From Narthecium ossifragum (lineage: Eukaryota > Streptophyta > Magnoliopsida > Dioscoreales > Nartheciaceae), in contig OY986972.1 in NCBI GenBank assembly GCA_963920575.1, positions 8,816,010-8,880,009 of the forward strand: a stretch of 64,000 nt of DNA. Reading direction: 5' to 3'. This document shows, one piece after another, positions 25,101 to 35,791 of this stretch. Every line of letters starts with the position of its first letter. Position 1 is the first letter of the stretch. Under the pieces are notes generated by a model, which saw only the letters and a program-made list of their open reading frames with translations, did not search any database and was not told the origin of the DNA. The position numbers and the translations under genes are program-made.

Positions 25101-25655
25101 ATCTCGATCTTGAATATTTCTCATGTCCATTGTTATTTAAATATTTGTCCAGATTTGATAAATCATCTGTGAATATTTTCTCCCGTACAGAATATTTATC
25201 TGAATTCTGAATATTTACCGGGATTTTACCAAAATATCCTCAGTGGTCATATGTATCGGACCAAAATATTTTTTTGAGGGTAGAATGGGTAGTTTTCAGA
25301 TAATTATACCCTGAGGGTGTGAATTGACCAAGATACCCCTGGGGGCTAGAGGTTTCAGTAGAATTACTAGAATACCCCTGCGTCCGTATGGCTTATTTAG
25401 GTTGCCGTCAAAGCCATGCAAGGTTGTTGTAGAATGTGATGGGGAGTCCAAGCCTGTATTTTGGCCCAAATTCCCAATACGCCCTTGGGCGGGTGAAATT
25501 ACCCAAATGCCCCTGGATGCCATCGAAGTTAGGACAAGCATTTATCGGACATTTCAAATATGTTCTAAGCTTGCTTGAGTCTATCTTATGTTATTTTGGC
25601 TCAAACAAACAGTGGGTACTGCGACCTTTTGGTCTAGCCAAAATTGATGTCAACA
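22185..25655 (-). repeat. Tekay-like chromovirus LTR, minus orientation (about 3.5 kb)
   Basis: It begins on the plus strand with TGTCACGCCCCGACC, the complement of the typical Tekay LTR end. It finishes with GATGTCAACA at 25655, next to a purine tract on the minus strand (25656-25670, complement GATGCCCCCTTGAGG). It is therefore best read as the 3' LTR of a minus-strand element. Internal segments such as the region around 22980-23060 resemble, at a distance, the Tekay LTRs at 32237, 42292 and 49706. Reading frames inside are short and not credible genes. No pol sequence follows to the right before the dispersed repeat at 26880, so the element is truncated. Confidence 0.65.
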
Positions 25656-25666
25656 GATGCCCCCTT

Positions 25667-25912
25667 GAGGCATGCGTGTGAAATTTGTAACTTGAACGCG
25701 TAGGACTCGAAAATAACCATGCCAAGTATACCTGCATGAGCGGAGCATATTTGCGTGTTGTTCTCCTTTTTTTTTTTTTTTGAGACTTCGAGGCATGCGT
25801 GTGAAATTTGTAACTTGAACGCGCAGGACTCGAAAATACTCGTGCCATGTATACCTGCATGAGCAGAGCATATTTGCATGTTGCTCTTTCTCTTTTTTTT
25901 TTTGGGAAGACG
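25667..25912 (+). repeat. Two tandem copies of a ~123-bp unit
   Basis: GAGGCATGCGTGTGAAATTT starts both copies, at 25667 and 25790. Each runs through ACTCGAAAAT, TATACCTGCATGAG and GGAGCATATTTGC-type sequence into a poly(T) run. The repeat lies directly beyond the LTR purine tract. Confidence 0.85.
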
Positions 25913-26236
25913 AGCAGACACGCCCCTTCCTTTTTTTTTTTAATTGGCTATGCATGTATATACATGGCCAAGCATTCTCAAAAAGGAAGGATTTCTTCCA
26001 TCCATCTATGTGTCCCCATGTATAGAGCCCTAGGGTTTAGGCATATATGTTATTTGTTTATTATTTTTTCCTCTTTTTTTTTTCAAGGGCTTTTGCAGTA
26101 GAGAAACCCCGGCTTTTGACGGAGGAATACTGGATCCCATCCCTTCTTCAAGATTTTGCAGCGGAAGGATTTTGCAGGATGTAGAGGAGATCTAAAACTT
26201 TGTCAGGTTCCTTTCCTCTTCTCCAATCTTTATTCT
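25913..26236. other. Unassigned sequence up to the assembly gap
   Basis: Poly(T)-containing sequence with no gene seen. It ends at the run of N. Confidence 0.4.
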
Positions 26237-26436
26237 NNNNNNNNNNNNNNNNNNNNNNNNNNNNNNNNNNNNNNNNNNNNNNNNNNNNNNNNNNNNNNNN
26301 NNNNNNNNNNNNNNNNNNNNNNNNNNNNNNNNNNNNNNNNNNNNNNNNNNNNNNNNNNNNNNNNNNNNNNNNNNNNNNNNNNNNNNNNNNNNNNNNNNNN
26401 NNNNNNNNNNNNNNNNNNNNNNNNNNNNNNNNNNNN
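26237..26436. other. Assembly gap, 200 N
   Basis: Exactly 200 unknown bases. The round number suggests a placeholder gap of unknown true size. Apparent open frames across it are artefacts. Confidence 0.99.
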
Positions 26437-26822
<386 letters not shown>

Positions 26823-27251
26823 CGGACTGTGGAGGAGGATCGGGTCCTCCCAAGTGAAGGACCCGAATCACTACTCTTATCTTTATCTATGGATTGACAC
26901 CCATAGTTTTATGCTATTCTATTGTTTGAGCATCTTAGCTTGGATTGTTAGCAATCACCATCATGACTACCTTGCATGGTTTTCTATACTCAGTTGCATT
27001 GCATTGATTTCTCTAATAGTTTGCGAAGTTATCAAGTCCTATACTCTATGATTGACTCCTTGGATGAGAGGACACAATTTTATAGACATCACCATCAATT
27101 AATGTCATCCATGATTCATTGATGCATCGGACATTTTATCGGACAGGGCTCTCGATTTTCATATTTTGCACCTCAGGACCTCTGATCTTTTTCATTCTTT
27201 TTGCTGATCAAGCTGTGTCATCTATATCTGGACAAAAAAGATTTGTGCACA

Positions 27252-30200
27252 CAGTGACGGAATCAGGATGAGATTTAAGGGGGTGAAATCTAAAGCAAAA
27301 TGATTAATTTTTTTATTTTAAATAATGTAAAAAATACCTTAGAATTATAATATCAAACATTAAGGAATAAAAATAATACAAATATTAAAATATACGTACC
27401 GTACTATGTGTCGCGATTGAGAGGTGGAAGTTGGATCCTACTTTGCATTTTTTAAAAACGTTGTAAAATAACTTCGTTCTCAATAGTTTTAAAAATTTCC
27501 CGCTCGATGTATACCACAATGCAATCATTCATCCAATCATCTCCCATCATATTACATAAATCAGGCTTGACAATCTTCATCGAATAGAAGACTCTCTCAA
27601 TGGTTGCAGTCGCAACTAGTAAGACCAATGCCAACTCAATAAAAAGATAAACCAATGGAAATAGAGCATTTTTTCTAGTCTTAACCATCTTTACAGCAAG
27701 ACTTCCAATATCTTGAAGTCCAGAAAAATCATCATTTCTTCTAAGATCTCTAATATAGGTGTTAAGCTGATCTTTAAGGATCATACGATCAGCTGCTGTG
27801 AAATCCTCTTCATAAAGTTCAGCAAGACGACATAACTTAGCATAGTCAAATGTTAAGAATGAGTTTCTTGGATCAAGGCATGCTATGCAAAGAAGTAACT
27901 CCGTACATGCTTCTGTGAAACGATGATTCATCTCTTGAGCGATGAAATCAATAACTTGGAAAAACACTTCAACACGAAAATGGTGCATATAAGTAATATT
28001 TTACCCTCCATGCCTCGAACGATTGCGAGTTGGTATAATATTTTCCATATTTGGTACACTAATAGAATTATCAACACAAAAAGTTTTGACTTCTTCCAAA
28101 AATTCATTCCATTTTGTCTCCCTCAAATCTTGCAACCGTTCCTTCACTACTCCAACCAAACTCATAGCATTAACTATGTCTTGATCATTTCGCTGCAAGA
28201 CCTGTGACAATTCATTCGTAATTCCCATTATATCTCTCATCAAATGCATAGTTATTACAAACTCAAAGCTTTCCATCTTATCCATCAAGCTCATAGCCAT
28301 GGATCTTTGTTCTGACTGAACTCCATCATCTTTTATATTTTCAAGCACTTCCAACACTGATGACTACATAGTGAAAAGACGGATTATTGTAAGGTGATGT
28401 GAACCCCAGCGAGTATCACCTACAATATTATGGGAATTAAAAACTTATAAACAAAGAAATAAAATATTTGAAGTGATTTAGTAATTAACGAGTAATCACC
28501 TGGTCGTACGAGACCGATTTCTTGATTTTTGCCTCTTCCACTAGAAATCTATCCCTTGTCCAACCGATCCACTAAATTCTCATGATGACTTTGACGAAGA
28601 GTATCTTTTCTTTTACAAGAAGCTTCAACCATATTCACAATCAAACAAGTGTAATTAAAAAAATCACCAACTTGTAAGTTATTCTTTGCAATACCCACAA
28701 CAACCAATTGAAGTTGGTGAGCAAAACAATGGATATAGATAGCAGGAGGATTGTCCCGCAAAATAAGCGACTTTAACCCTTTGAACTCCCCTCGCATGTT
28801 TGATGCCCCATCATACCCTTGACCTCTCAATCTGGATATTGATAACCCGTGTTTTGCAAACAATCTGTCAGCAACATGTTCCACACCAAGAAACCTTTCA
28901 ATTACTTGTTCACGTTTGTTCACATATGTTAAAACCACTGCCATTTGCTCCTTCACTGAATTATCTCGCGACTCATCAACCATAAGAGAAAAAAATCCTT
29001 CTCCAATATCATTAATGATCGCAAGTGTGGTCTCCGTTGCATAAGCATTCACCAATTCCTTTTGAGTTTTTGGAGAAGTTATCTGATTGTTTCCAAGAGC
29101 ATTAACCATAACTGTTTTAGCAATCTTTTCATCACGTAAGTTGTACCATTCCAAAAGTTCAAGAAAGTTGCCTTTTCTCAATGAACTCCCAGACTCGTCA
29201 TGACCACGAAAAGCTAATCCCTGCACAAAAAGAAAACGAATGCAATCTAAAATCGCTATTAAACGAATGCGATATGCATTCTCTTGGTCATGCTCATGTG
29301 CAGAAAATATGTGTGACACACTTTACCGCTGATTTCTGAGTATTTCACATTTTTCTCCAGCTTCATTGTGAAAACTATTATGGGCACCAACATGTTCACC
29401 AAATTTTTCTATTGTATTTTTCCAATTGTTGAATCCTGTACATGTAAACACATCTCCTCCGCCTTGTTCTCCTTGAGATTTCCTAAACAGATAACACCAT
29501 AAGCAATACGCCGCATCCTTTGATACACTGTATTCCAACGACTCATAGTCTTTGAACCAGGTCTCCCTAAAACTCCTCATATTTTTTCCATATTTTTTTT
29601 TGGGAAAATTATGACCAAACGGTTGACACAGGCCTTTGATCAAGTACCCCTTACGAATTTCATCCCTAATCCCAACATCATATGTTTTAATGGGTTTACG
29701 CAACCCTGGGTCACCAACAATATCATTCAAGTGATTCAACCCTGGATCACCAACAATATCATTCGAATTAATTAAATTAGTTCGAGGTTTTTTTGAACTA
29801 GTATTCTCTGAAGTAGTATGCGAGTCATGAGTATGAGACGATTCACCGCTTGGTCCGCTTCGTGGTTTTTTTATCACAAACTTATCCATTATCTAAATAA
29901 AATAAAACAAATATATAAATAAAAATGCAACAATTAGAAATCAAACTAATCAATTATAAATATTTTATAAATTGTCAAATAATTAACAAAATCCTAACAA
30001 ATAAATAATTAACTAAATCAAGCTAATAAATTATAAATCCTAACATTAGCAAATAATTAACTAAATCAAATAAAAAATAATAATCAAAACATACATGGCT
30101 GCCTACTCAGCTACTTTGCTTCAGTGCTTCACTGCTTCTCCTCTATTCTCTCTGCAACAAAGAGGAGGCGGCCGTGGACCCGTGGTCCGTGGAGCGGTGG

Positions 30201-30421
30201 AGGAATGAGAGGACAAAGGGCGCCGCTGGAGCCGGAGGAGGTGGCGGTGACGACGTGACGTTGATTACTGTGAGGCGGTGGTCGGTGGACCAGGAGAACT
30301 AGAGAAGGGTGGCGTCGGGAGGGATGGGTTGGGGCTGGGAAGAGAGGAGTGGTGGGCTGGCACCAGGCGAGGATGGCGGAGTTGGGGATGAGGAGGAGAG
30401 GAGGCGAAGGGGCGGGTCTAG
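27252..30421 (-). mobile_element. hAT transposon, right end truncated
   Basis: The left terminus CAGTGACGGAATCAGGATG is typical of hAT ends, and a transposase remnant reads on the minus strand inside. Comparison with the uninterrupted repeat at 21.0-21.66 kb places the insertion between 27243 and about 30421. I could not find the inverted partner of the left terminus near 30400, so the right end and some flanking repeat appear deleted. Without it no 8-bp target duplication can be confirmed. Confidence 0.75.
27452..29889 (-). pseudogene. hAT transposase (zinc finger MYM-type 1-like), nonsense-riddled
   Basis: The frame starts at 29889 with a TTF-type zinc finger region (CQPFGHNFP, AAYCLWCYLF at about 29620-29470), then a DUF4371 catalytic region (VDESRD, GQGYDGASNM, HCFAHQLQLVVV), then the GDTRWGSH motif. 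The hAT dimerisation region is at the end (TATIERVFYSMKIVK, about 27610-27560). An 80-bp GT-AG intron at 28499-28420 splits the RPGDTRWGSH motif. The frame is otherwise continuous but has in-frame stops at about 29323, 28549, 28364 and 28001. It cannot encode a full transposase, though the lack of frameshifts suggests moderate age. Confidence 0.9.
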
Positions 30422-30640
30422 GCGATCAATCAGTTGATCAATTAATCGGTAGTGGGCTACAGATATGTGTCTATCAATAGTGGGCTACCGATTGATTGAT
30501 CTAATCCATCAATAATTCGGTAGTGAGATACCGATGGCCTGGTGGGCTACTAATAAGTGACATGTGCATTACACATGCCATCTGCCCATGTACACAAATC
30601 AGCGTCCATGTTTGGAAGCCCCTCATATTTTAGATGTCAT

Positions 30641-31282
30641 CATCGTATTATTTTTTTTAAAAATCCATTTGTCTTTCAATTTGTCAATTAATGGACACTT
30701 TCGTATTTGTTTACAAAGTAGGGCAAATTCATAAATTCAGGATCAAAATACCCCTCGTAAACTCTCTCTCATCATTTAATGCTACCTGACACAAGCACGA
30801 GAGAAAGAAAGGAGAGAGATATCTCTCTACATTAAGATGTGGCATCGTCTATCTTCTTCTCTCTCACCCCCGTCATTGATATCACTCTATCTCCCTCCAC
30901 ACACACTCTCTCCCTCTTACAGTGGTTGTCGCCGCATTGTAATATAGAGTTCGAGGTTGCCGTCGACTCAGCGTTCGGTGGGAGAGAGACGGGCGTCGCC
31001 GTCGCCGTCACCTATTAGAGAGAGGGAAGGGGGCTGCAGGAAGAGGGAGGAAGGAAGAAATTGTTACGGAAGAGAGAGAGCGAGGGAGGAAGAGAGTGGA
31101 GGGAGAGATTGGAGGGAGAGAGAGTGGATGTATTCCATTTTTTTATATGAATTCCTTCATTTTTTGATGAAATACTTTCATATTTTGAAGAATTCCTTCA
31201 TTATTTTCTTTATTGTTCCTCTTTGTGTCATAAAGAGAGGGAAGGAGGTTGCGGGAAGAAGGAGGAAAGAGGAAATTGTTAA

Positions 31283-31319
<37 letters not shown>

Positions 31320-32236
31320 TGAGGAAGATAGTGAGACAAAGGAAGGAATCCTTCAATTTTTAATGAATACTTCAAGGAAGAAGAGAGATAGAGGTTGGGT
31401 GGAGAAAGGGAGGTTGGAGAGAGAAAGAGATCGAGAGGAGAGAGGGAGGTCGGAGAGAGAGAGATCGGGTGGAGAGAGGGAGGTTGTAATGGATAAAGAG
31501 AGATGGAGAGAGAGTGGGTGGGAGAGAGTGGATGGAGAGAGAGTGGGAAAGGAGAGAGTGGATGGAGAGAGAGAGATCGGCTGGAGAGAGAGTGGGAGAG
31601 AGAGGGAGGGAGAGTGGATGGAGAGAGAGTGGGAAAGGAGGGAGTGGATGGAGAGAGAGTTAGAGAGAGGGAGGGAGGGAGAGAGAGAGATGGGCTGGAG
31701 AGAGAGTGGGAGATTTGAGGGATGCAGAGAGAGAGTGACAGAGTGGTTGGAGTGAGATGGAGAGAGAGAGAGATGATAAAGCATGTGCATTTAATGATGC
31801 AAGGAGAGAGAGAAAAAAGTTGGTGGATTTAATGATGTCGGAGGAGAGAGAGAACATATGGATTCTCTTATATCTTCCAATGTCATATTAAATTTACAAG
31901 CATTCTTTAGTTATTTGTGAGAATGACTTAGTTATTTGAAGTATTTCATAATTATTTGTGAGGATTACTTAGTTATTTGAAGTATTTCGTAATTATTTGT
32001 GAGGATTACTTAGTTATTTGTAGGAGAGAGCGATGGAAGATATCATATGTCGAAGGAGAGAGAGGACATCTGGATTCTCTGATATCTTCGTTGGCTCTCT
32101 CTCCTCCACTCTCTATGGCCATACTCTCACTCTTGCCCACTCTCGCCCCTTCTCTCTCTTCCTCTATCGCTCTCTCCCTCCCTCTCTCTCCTCCACTCTC
32201 TCCACCACCAAACTCTCTCTCTCTCTTCACTCTCGC
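30641..32236. repeat. Purine-rich GAGAGA/GTGGATGG minisatellite tract
   Basis: From about 30940 to 31860 the plus strand is largely G and A, with units such as GAGAGAGAGTGGGAAAGGAG and GTGGATGGAGAGAGAG. A longer unit containing GAGGGAAGG and GAGGAAAGAGGAAATTGTTA-type sequence occurs at about 31018-31090 and 31232-31310. At 32080-32230 the plus strand turns pyrimidine-rich, giving potential for long fold-back pairing. The frames seen here are low-complexity and are not genes. Confidence 0.8.
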
Positions 32237-34354
32237 TATCACGCCCCGATTCGTGAAAGCCCAACCGGGCCAGGCGACGCGAACCGAAACCTAACGAAAC
32301 ACGAAAAAAGCCGGCGAGGGTTCCCTCTAACCTATTGGTCTCCCTAACAATTCACCAAAAGCACCCTCAATTAAAAGACATTAATTTAATGAAACCTCGA
32401 ATCACAGATCACAAACCCAAAAAGATTTAATATACATATCCTCGGAGAGGGGAAGATCCAAATACAACATTTATACTCCCGTAAGAGGCTAAGTAACAAA
32501 AGGGTAAAAAGCTGTAAAGATTGCCACCTCTCAAACTCCACCTGGCGCCGCCGCACCGCCGACCAACTGCCAGGTAGGGGCCACCGAAGAGGAGCTAACG
32601 CCCGCACCTGCAAAACACAACCCGGGTAGGAGTGAGCATAAAGCTCAATAGGTGGGTCCCATAACCCCACCGCATGTCCCTGCGGCCCAGGAACGGCACT
32701 GCAAGCGGGAAAAGACACCGCTGAGTAGGCAACTCCTCTACTCAAGGATCACCGGCTACACCTCAGCATTCGACTCGAGGCCGACACGACCTCTACAATC
32801 ATTAATCAACAAGTGTACCAGTCATCTAAGCCTATCATCGAATCGACTGGACACCACAATTCGAACCGGGTCCTAACTACCCAACCCCGGTCCTAGAGTT
32901 AAGTCCGAGCTTCCAACCTCGGGACGGTGACCCACAGATCACCCATGCCCTAACGATGCAACTAATGCACAAATCAGCAATGCATGCTCTGATCATACAC
33001 AAACAGGAGATAGGCATGCAACAGTATGATACACACAACATACAAGTCTAACAGGATCGCTACAGCGGTACTACCAACCACTGCCAGCCGATCCACAGCG
33101 GGTCTCGGCATTATGACGGTACCATGACCGTCAACCGTGGACTCCTGCAACGGGAAGCAACACCGAAAACGCTGATGAATTGTAAAAATATAATATTATA
33201 ATCTGACATATAATATTATATTTAAAACACCAAAAACCTCTACTAAGAGGCTAATTGATCCCTTCGATCCGACGTCCAAACGACGTCAGATTCAAGATTT
33301 AAATTAGCTATCAGTAGATCAACATGCCGGGATCAACATATCCAAAATCCATAAACATCGAACGGTTGGATTAACGGGAAAACACTAATCAAAATCACTA
33401 ATCAAACTAACTTACCATTTCTTGCTACAACGCAGCCCACCCGTACGAAATTCATACAAAATCGTAACCAAAATCAGAAAATTATGAAATTAGATGGGTT
33501 TGAGAGTAGATTCAAAGATCTACAACTCTTATGTTCATCACAACCCAAGAACATGCACGTATTGATCGGAAAACTCGCCGCAAACCGGCTGTTCTTCAAG
33601 AACAGCAGAAACCGGAAAATCCGAGATTAAACATGTATAAATCCTACTAAAATCTCAACCAAAACTTATGAAACTTAAACCAGAAATTATACTAAGCAAG
33701 AGGAATCCAACCACATCAAGAACACCAAGATCTAGCGGCTAGATTCAAAGAAACCCATTAAACTAACTCAGGTAGGTAGAAACCTATCGGAAATGCACTC
33801 CTCGACTGATTCCCCACAAACCAGTCACCAATAAGGTTCCAAACCACACCAGGGGTCTTCCTCACGCCGCCACGGTTCCAACAAGCCTTGGAACGCCCAA
33901 AACAGTGGCCGGAGGAGGGAGAACGGAGGAGAAGAAGTGGCTGCCGGGAAAAACAGAGGAAGCAGAACCGCGGGAGAAGAAAGGAGAAGAAAGAAGAAGG
34001 AAGAAGAAGGAAGAGGAGAAGAGGAGAAGAGAAGGAAAAGAGGAAGAAAGGGGAAGGGGAAAGCCGGGAAAGGAGGGGAAAAGGGGTAGGAGGGGAGGGA
34101 AAGTCCTCCCCTTCTGACAGGGGAGAGCGATGGCCAACGGCAGCCGTCCTCGCAAAGGAAGACACCGACCTGCTACAGTCCCGGATCGATCCAACTTGGT
34201 CAAAAAACCCCTTAATCGGATCTAATCAAACACAAATATCAATCAAAGGCTGTGTGTGCACACGCGGGTGTGAAAGAAACCGACAAGGCGCAATTTACCA
34301 AATTGCCCTTGCCGTCTACAACGAGCCACAGGGGTAGAGGGACAGGTCCTCACA
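32237..34354 (-). mobile_element. Solo Tekay LTR with TSD CTCGC
   Basis: A single LTR of about 2.1 kb lies between identical 5-bp repeats CTCGC (32232-32236 and 34355-34359). On the plus strand it starts TATCACGCCCCG (mutated from TGTCACG) and ends GGTCCTCACA. The same family appears as LTRs at 42292, 49706 and 53307. It sits in the GA/CT tract, whose pyrimidine-rich sequence continues on both sides. No internal element sequence is present, so it arose by recombination between two LTRs. The open frames inside (33758-34337) come from a GA/CT-rich stretch and are not genes. Confidence 0.93.
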
Positions 34355-34430
34355 CTCGCCCCCCCTTTGTCTCTCCTTCCCTCACTCTCTCCTTTACTCT
34401 CGCCACCACCACTCTCTCTCTCCCTCCATC

Positions 34431-34623
34431 CACTCTCTCTTCCTCCGAGTTAGTGCACGAATGGGACTCGAGCGTACTATGTATATGCAAGAATATAGCT
34501 TGCATGTTGGCATTAAAAATTGGCCTCCACTCTCTCTTCCTCCGAGTTAGTGCGCGAATGGGACTCGAGCGTACTACGTATACGTAGGAATGTAGCATGC
34601 ATGCTAGCATTAAAAATTAGCTC
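34431..34623 (+). repeat. Two tandem copies of a ~97-bp unit
   Basis: The unit starts CACTCTCTCTTCCTCCGAGT and contains GGGACTCGAGCGTACTA and GCATTAAAAATT. The copies at 34431 and 34528 differ at several positions. Confidence 0.85.
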
Positions 34624-35036
34624 CAACCCATAGAGTCGCGGATGAAGTCAAGGGAACACATGCTTTAACCCAGGTACACGCCGACTTCCTACGGGACGAT
34701 GAGCTCGCGGATGATCAGAATTGGGGGTCGAGGCTTCGCAGGGATATCTCGGAGGTCTTGGAGGTGGTCCGACCTCGGAGGACTTGAAGCCGACGCGATC
34801 TCGAAGGCGGCCATCTTTGGGCCTGTCAGAGCTGACGCGATCTCGGAGGGCGCTTACTGGAGCTCGAGCCTGGCCAAAGGGGCGTAGCGGAGTTAGCGTA
34901 GCGGAGTTAGAGTCGCGGAGTTGGATCCCGGTGAACCACAGCTTGATCGAGGTCGAGGCGGCGCCACGGAGCTAGATCCCGGTGAGGTGACGCCCAAGCT
35001 CACAAATGGTCAGATCCGAGGTCGAGCGGTGAACGA
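34624..35036. other. GC-rich unassigned sequence
   Basis: It contains short repeats such as GCGGAGTTAG and GATCCCGGTGA. No protein family was recognised. It directly adjoins the transporter fragment and may belong to the same captured or inserted unit. Confidence 0.4.
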
Positions 35037-35700
35037 AGGGAAGAATACTGATAAGAACTCCGACTGGCTTAGCTTCAAGCTAGTCGATAGCATCCCTCCG
35101 AAGCCACAGGCTTTGATATAAGCCCAACAGAGGAGCGCAAAGGTCAGAGTGATGAGGATTGGAGCAGAGTACTTCTCGAGCTCTCGTATGCCATCCTTTC
35201 CTCTCAAGACGATGGCTAGCTAGGCTAACCAGAAGGCAATGAAGCAGAGGATGGCGGCAGTGGCGAAAGATGTGTTTTTTATGGAGGGAGGGATGAGCAA
35301 GAAGACAACTTGGCTGCCGATCCAGGACTGGATGTCGTGGACGCCAAAGTTGGAGCGGGCAAGAATGGGGAAGGCGAGGCCGTGGCAAGCACTGGGGACA
35401 GCGGTGAGGACGAGGGGGAAGACGAGGATGAGGTTGGCTAGGGAGACGGTGGCGACGCCCTGCCACCACGCCTTGTCGGGGTCGACGAGGCTTCCGGTGA
35501 GGTAGTAGGATGGTATGCCGACCACGAGGCCCACCCAGAGGCTGGCCAGGTCCCATGCTGTGAGGGTGCGGCGGGAGGGGGGGACGGGGGCGAGGTTGGA
35601 GTCGGCGTCGATGCCGAGTTGGGTAGCTGGGTTGGAGATCTTGGAGGCGGAGATGGGTGGAAGAAGGTTGCGTCAAGATATAGGACGTCGTCGAGCTTGC
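35037..35700 (-). pseudogene. NCS1 nucleobase transporter fragment (PLUTO-like), broken
   Basis: The minus-strand frame contains LTAWDLASLWVGLVVGIPSY, then GVATVSLANLILVFPLVLTA, FPILARSNFGVHDIQSWIGS, FCHIAFWL-like sequence and [18 protein letters not shown]. Plant plastid uracil/guanine transporters of the NCS1 family share these segments in this order. Compared with the family as I know it, about 20 residues are missing between FGVH and SWIG. A TAG stop interrupts the frame at about 35220, and similarity ends abruptly near FFPSFTA (about 35040). The fragment covers roughly the first half of such a protein. It is a pseudogene piece between repeats, possibly carried there by a transposon, which is inference. 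Confidence 0.75.
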
Positions 35701-35791
35701 AAAGATGAAACTACGTACTCCATCGGGTTTCATTCATGCATGCATGTAATATTGCATTTGGTGCGGCTACATCCCGGTGGATCCGCGGGAT

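Larger units (their letters stand above)
26880..30640. repeat. Dispersed repeat, copy split by a hAT element
   Basis: The left half (26880-27243) and right half (30422-30640) are homologous to the continuous copy at 21010-21655. What lies between is the hAT transposon. Part of the repeat next to the right junction is missing compared with the continuous copy. Confidence 0.75.

Noticed and set aside
30957..31860. Open frames of up to 168 residues in the GAGAGA tract
   Set aside because: Translations are Glu-Arg/Gly repeats on one strand and Ser-Leu repeats on the other, as expected from low-complexity DNA.
33758..34337. Overlapping frames of 113-149 residues on both strands
   Set aside because: They lie inside the solo Tekay LTR, are built from a GA/CT-rich stretch, and a similar stretch recurs in Tekay LTR C at 53574-53932.
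35080..35733. 217-residue minus-strand frame rich in Pro, Arg and His
   Set aside because: It overlaps the NCS1 fragment in another frame and has a biased composition. The transporter frame explains the region better.
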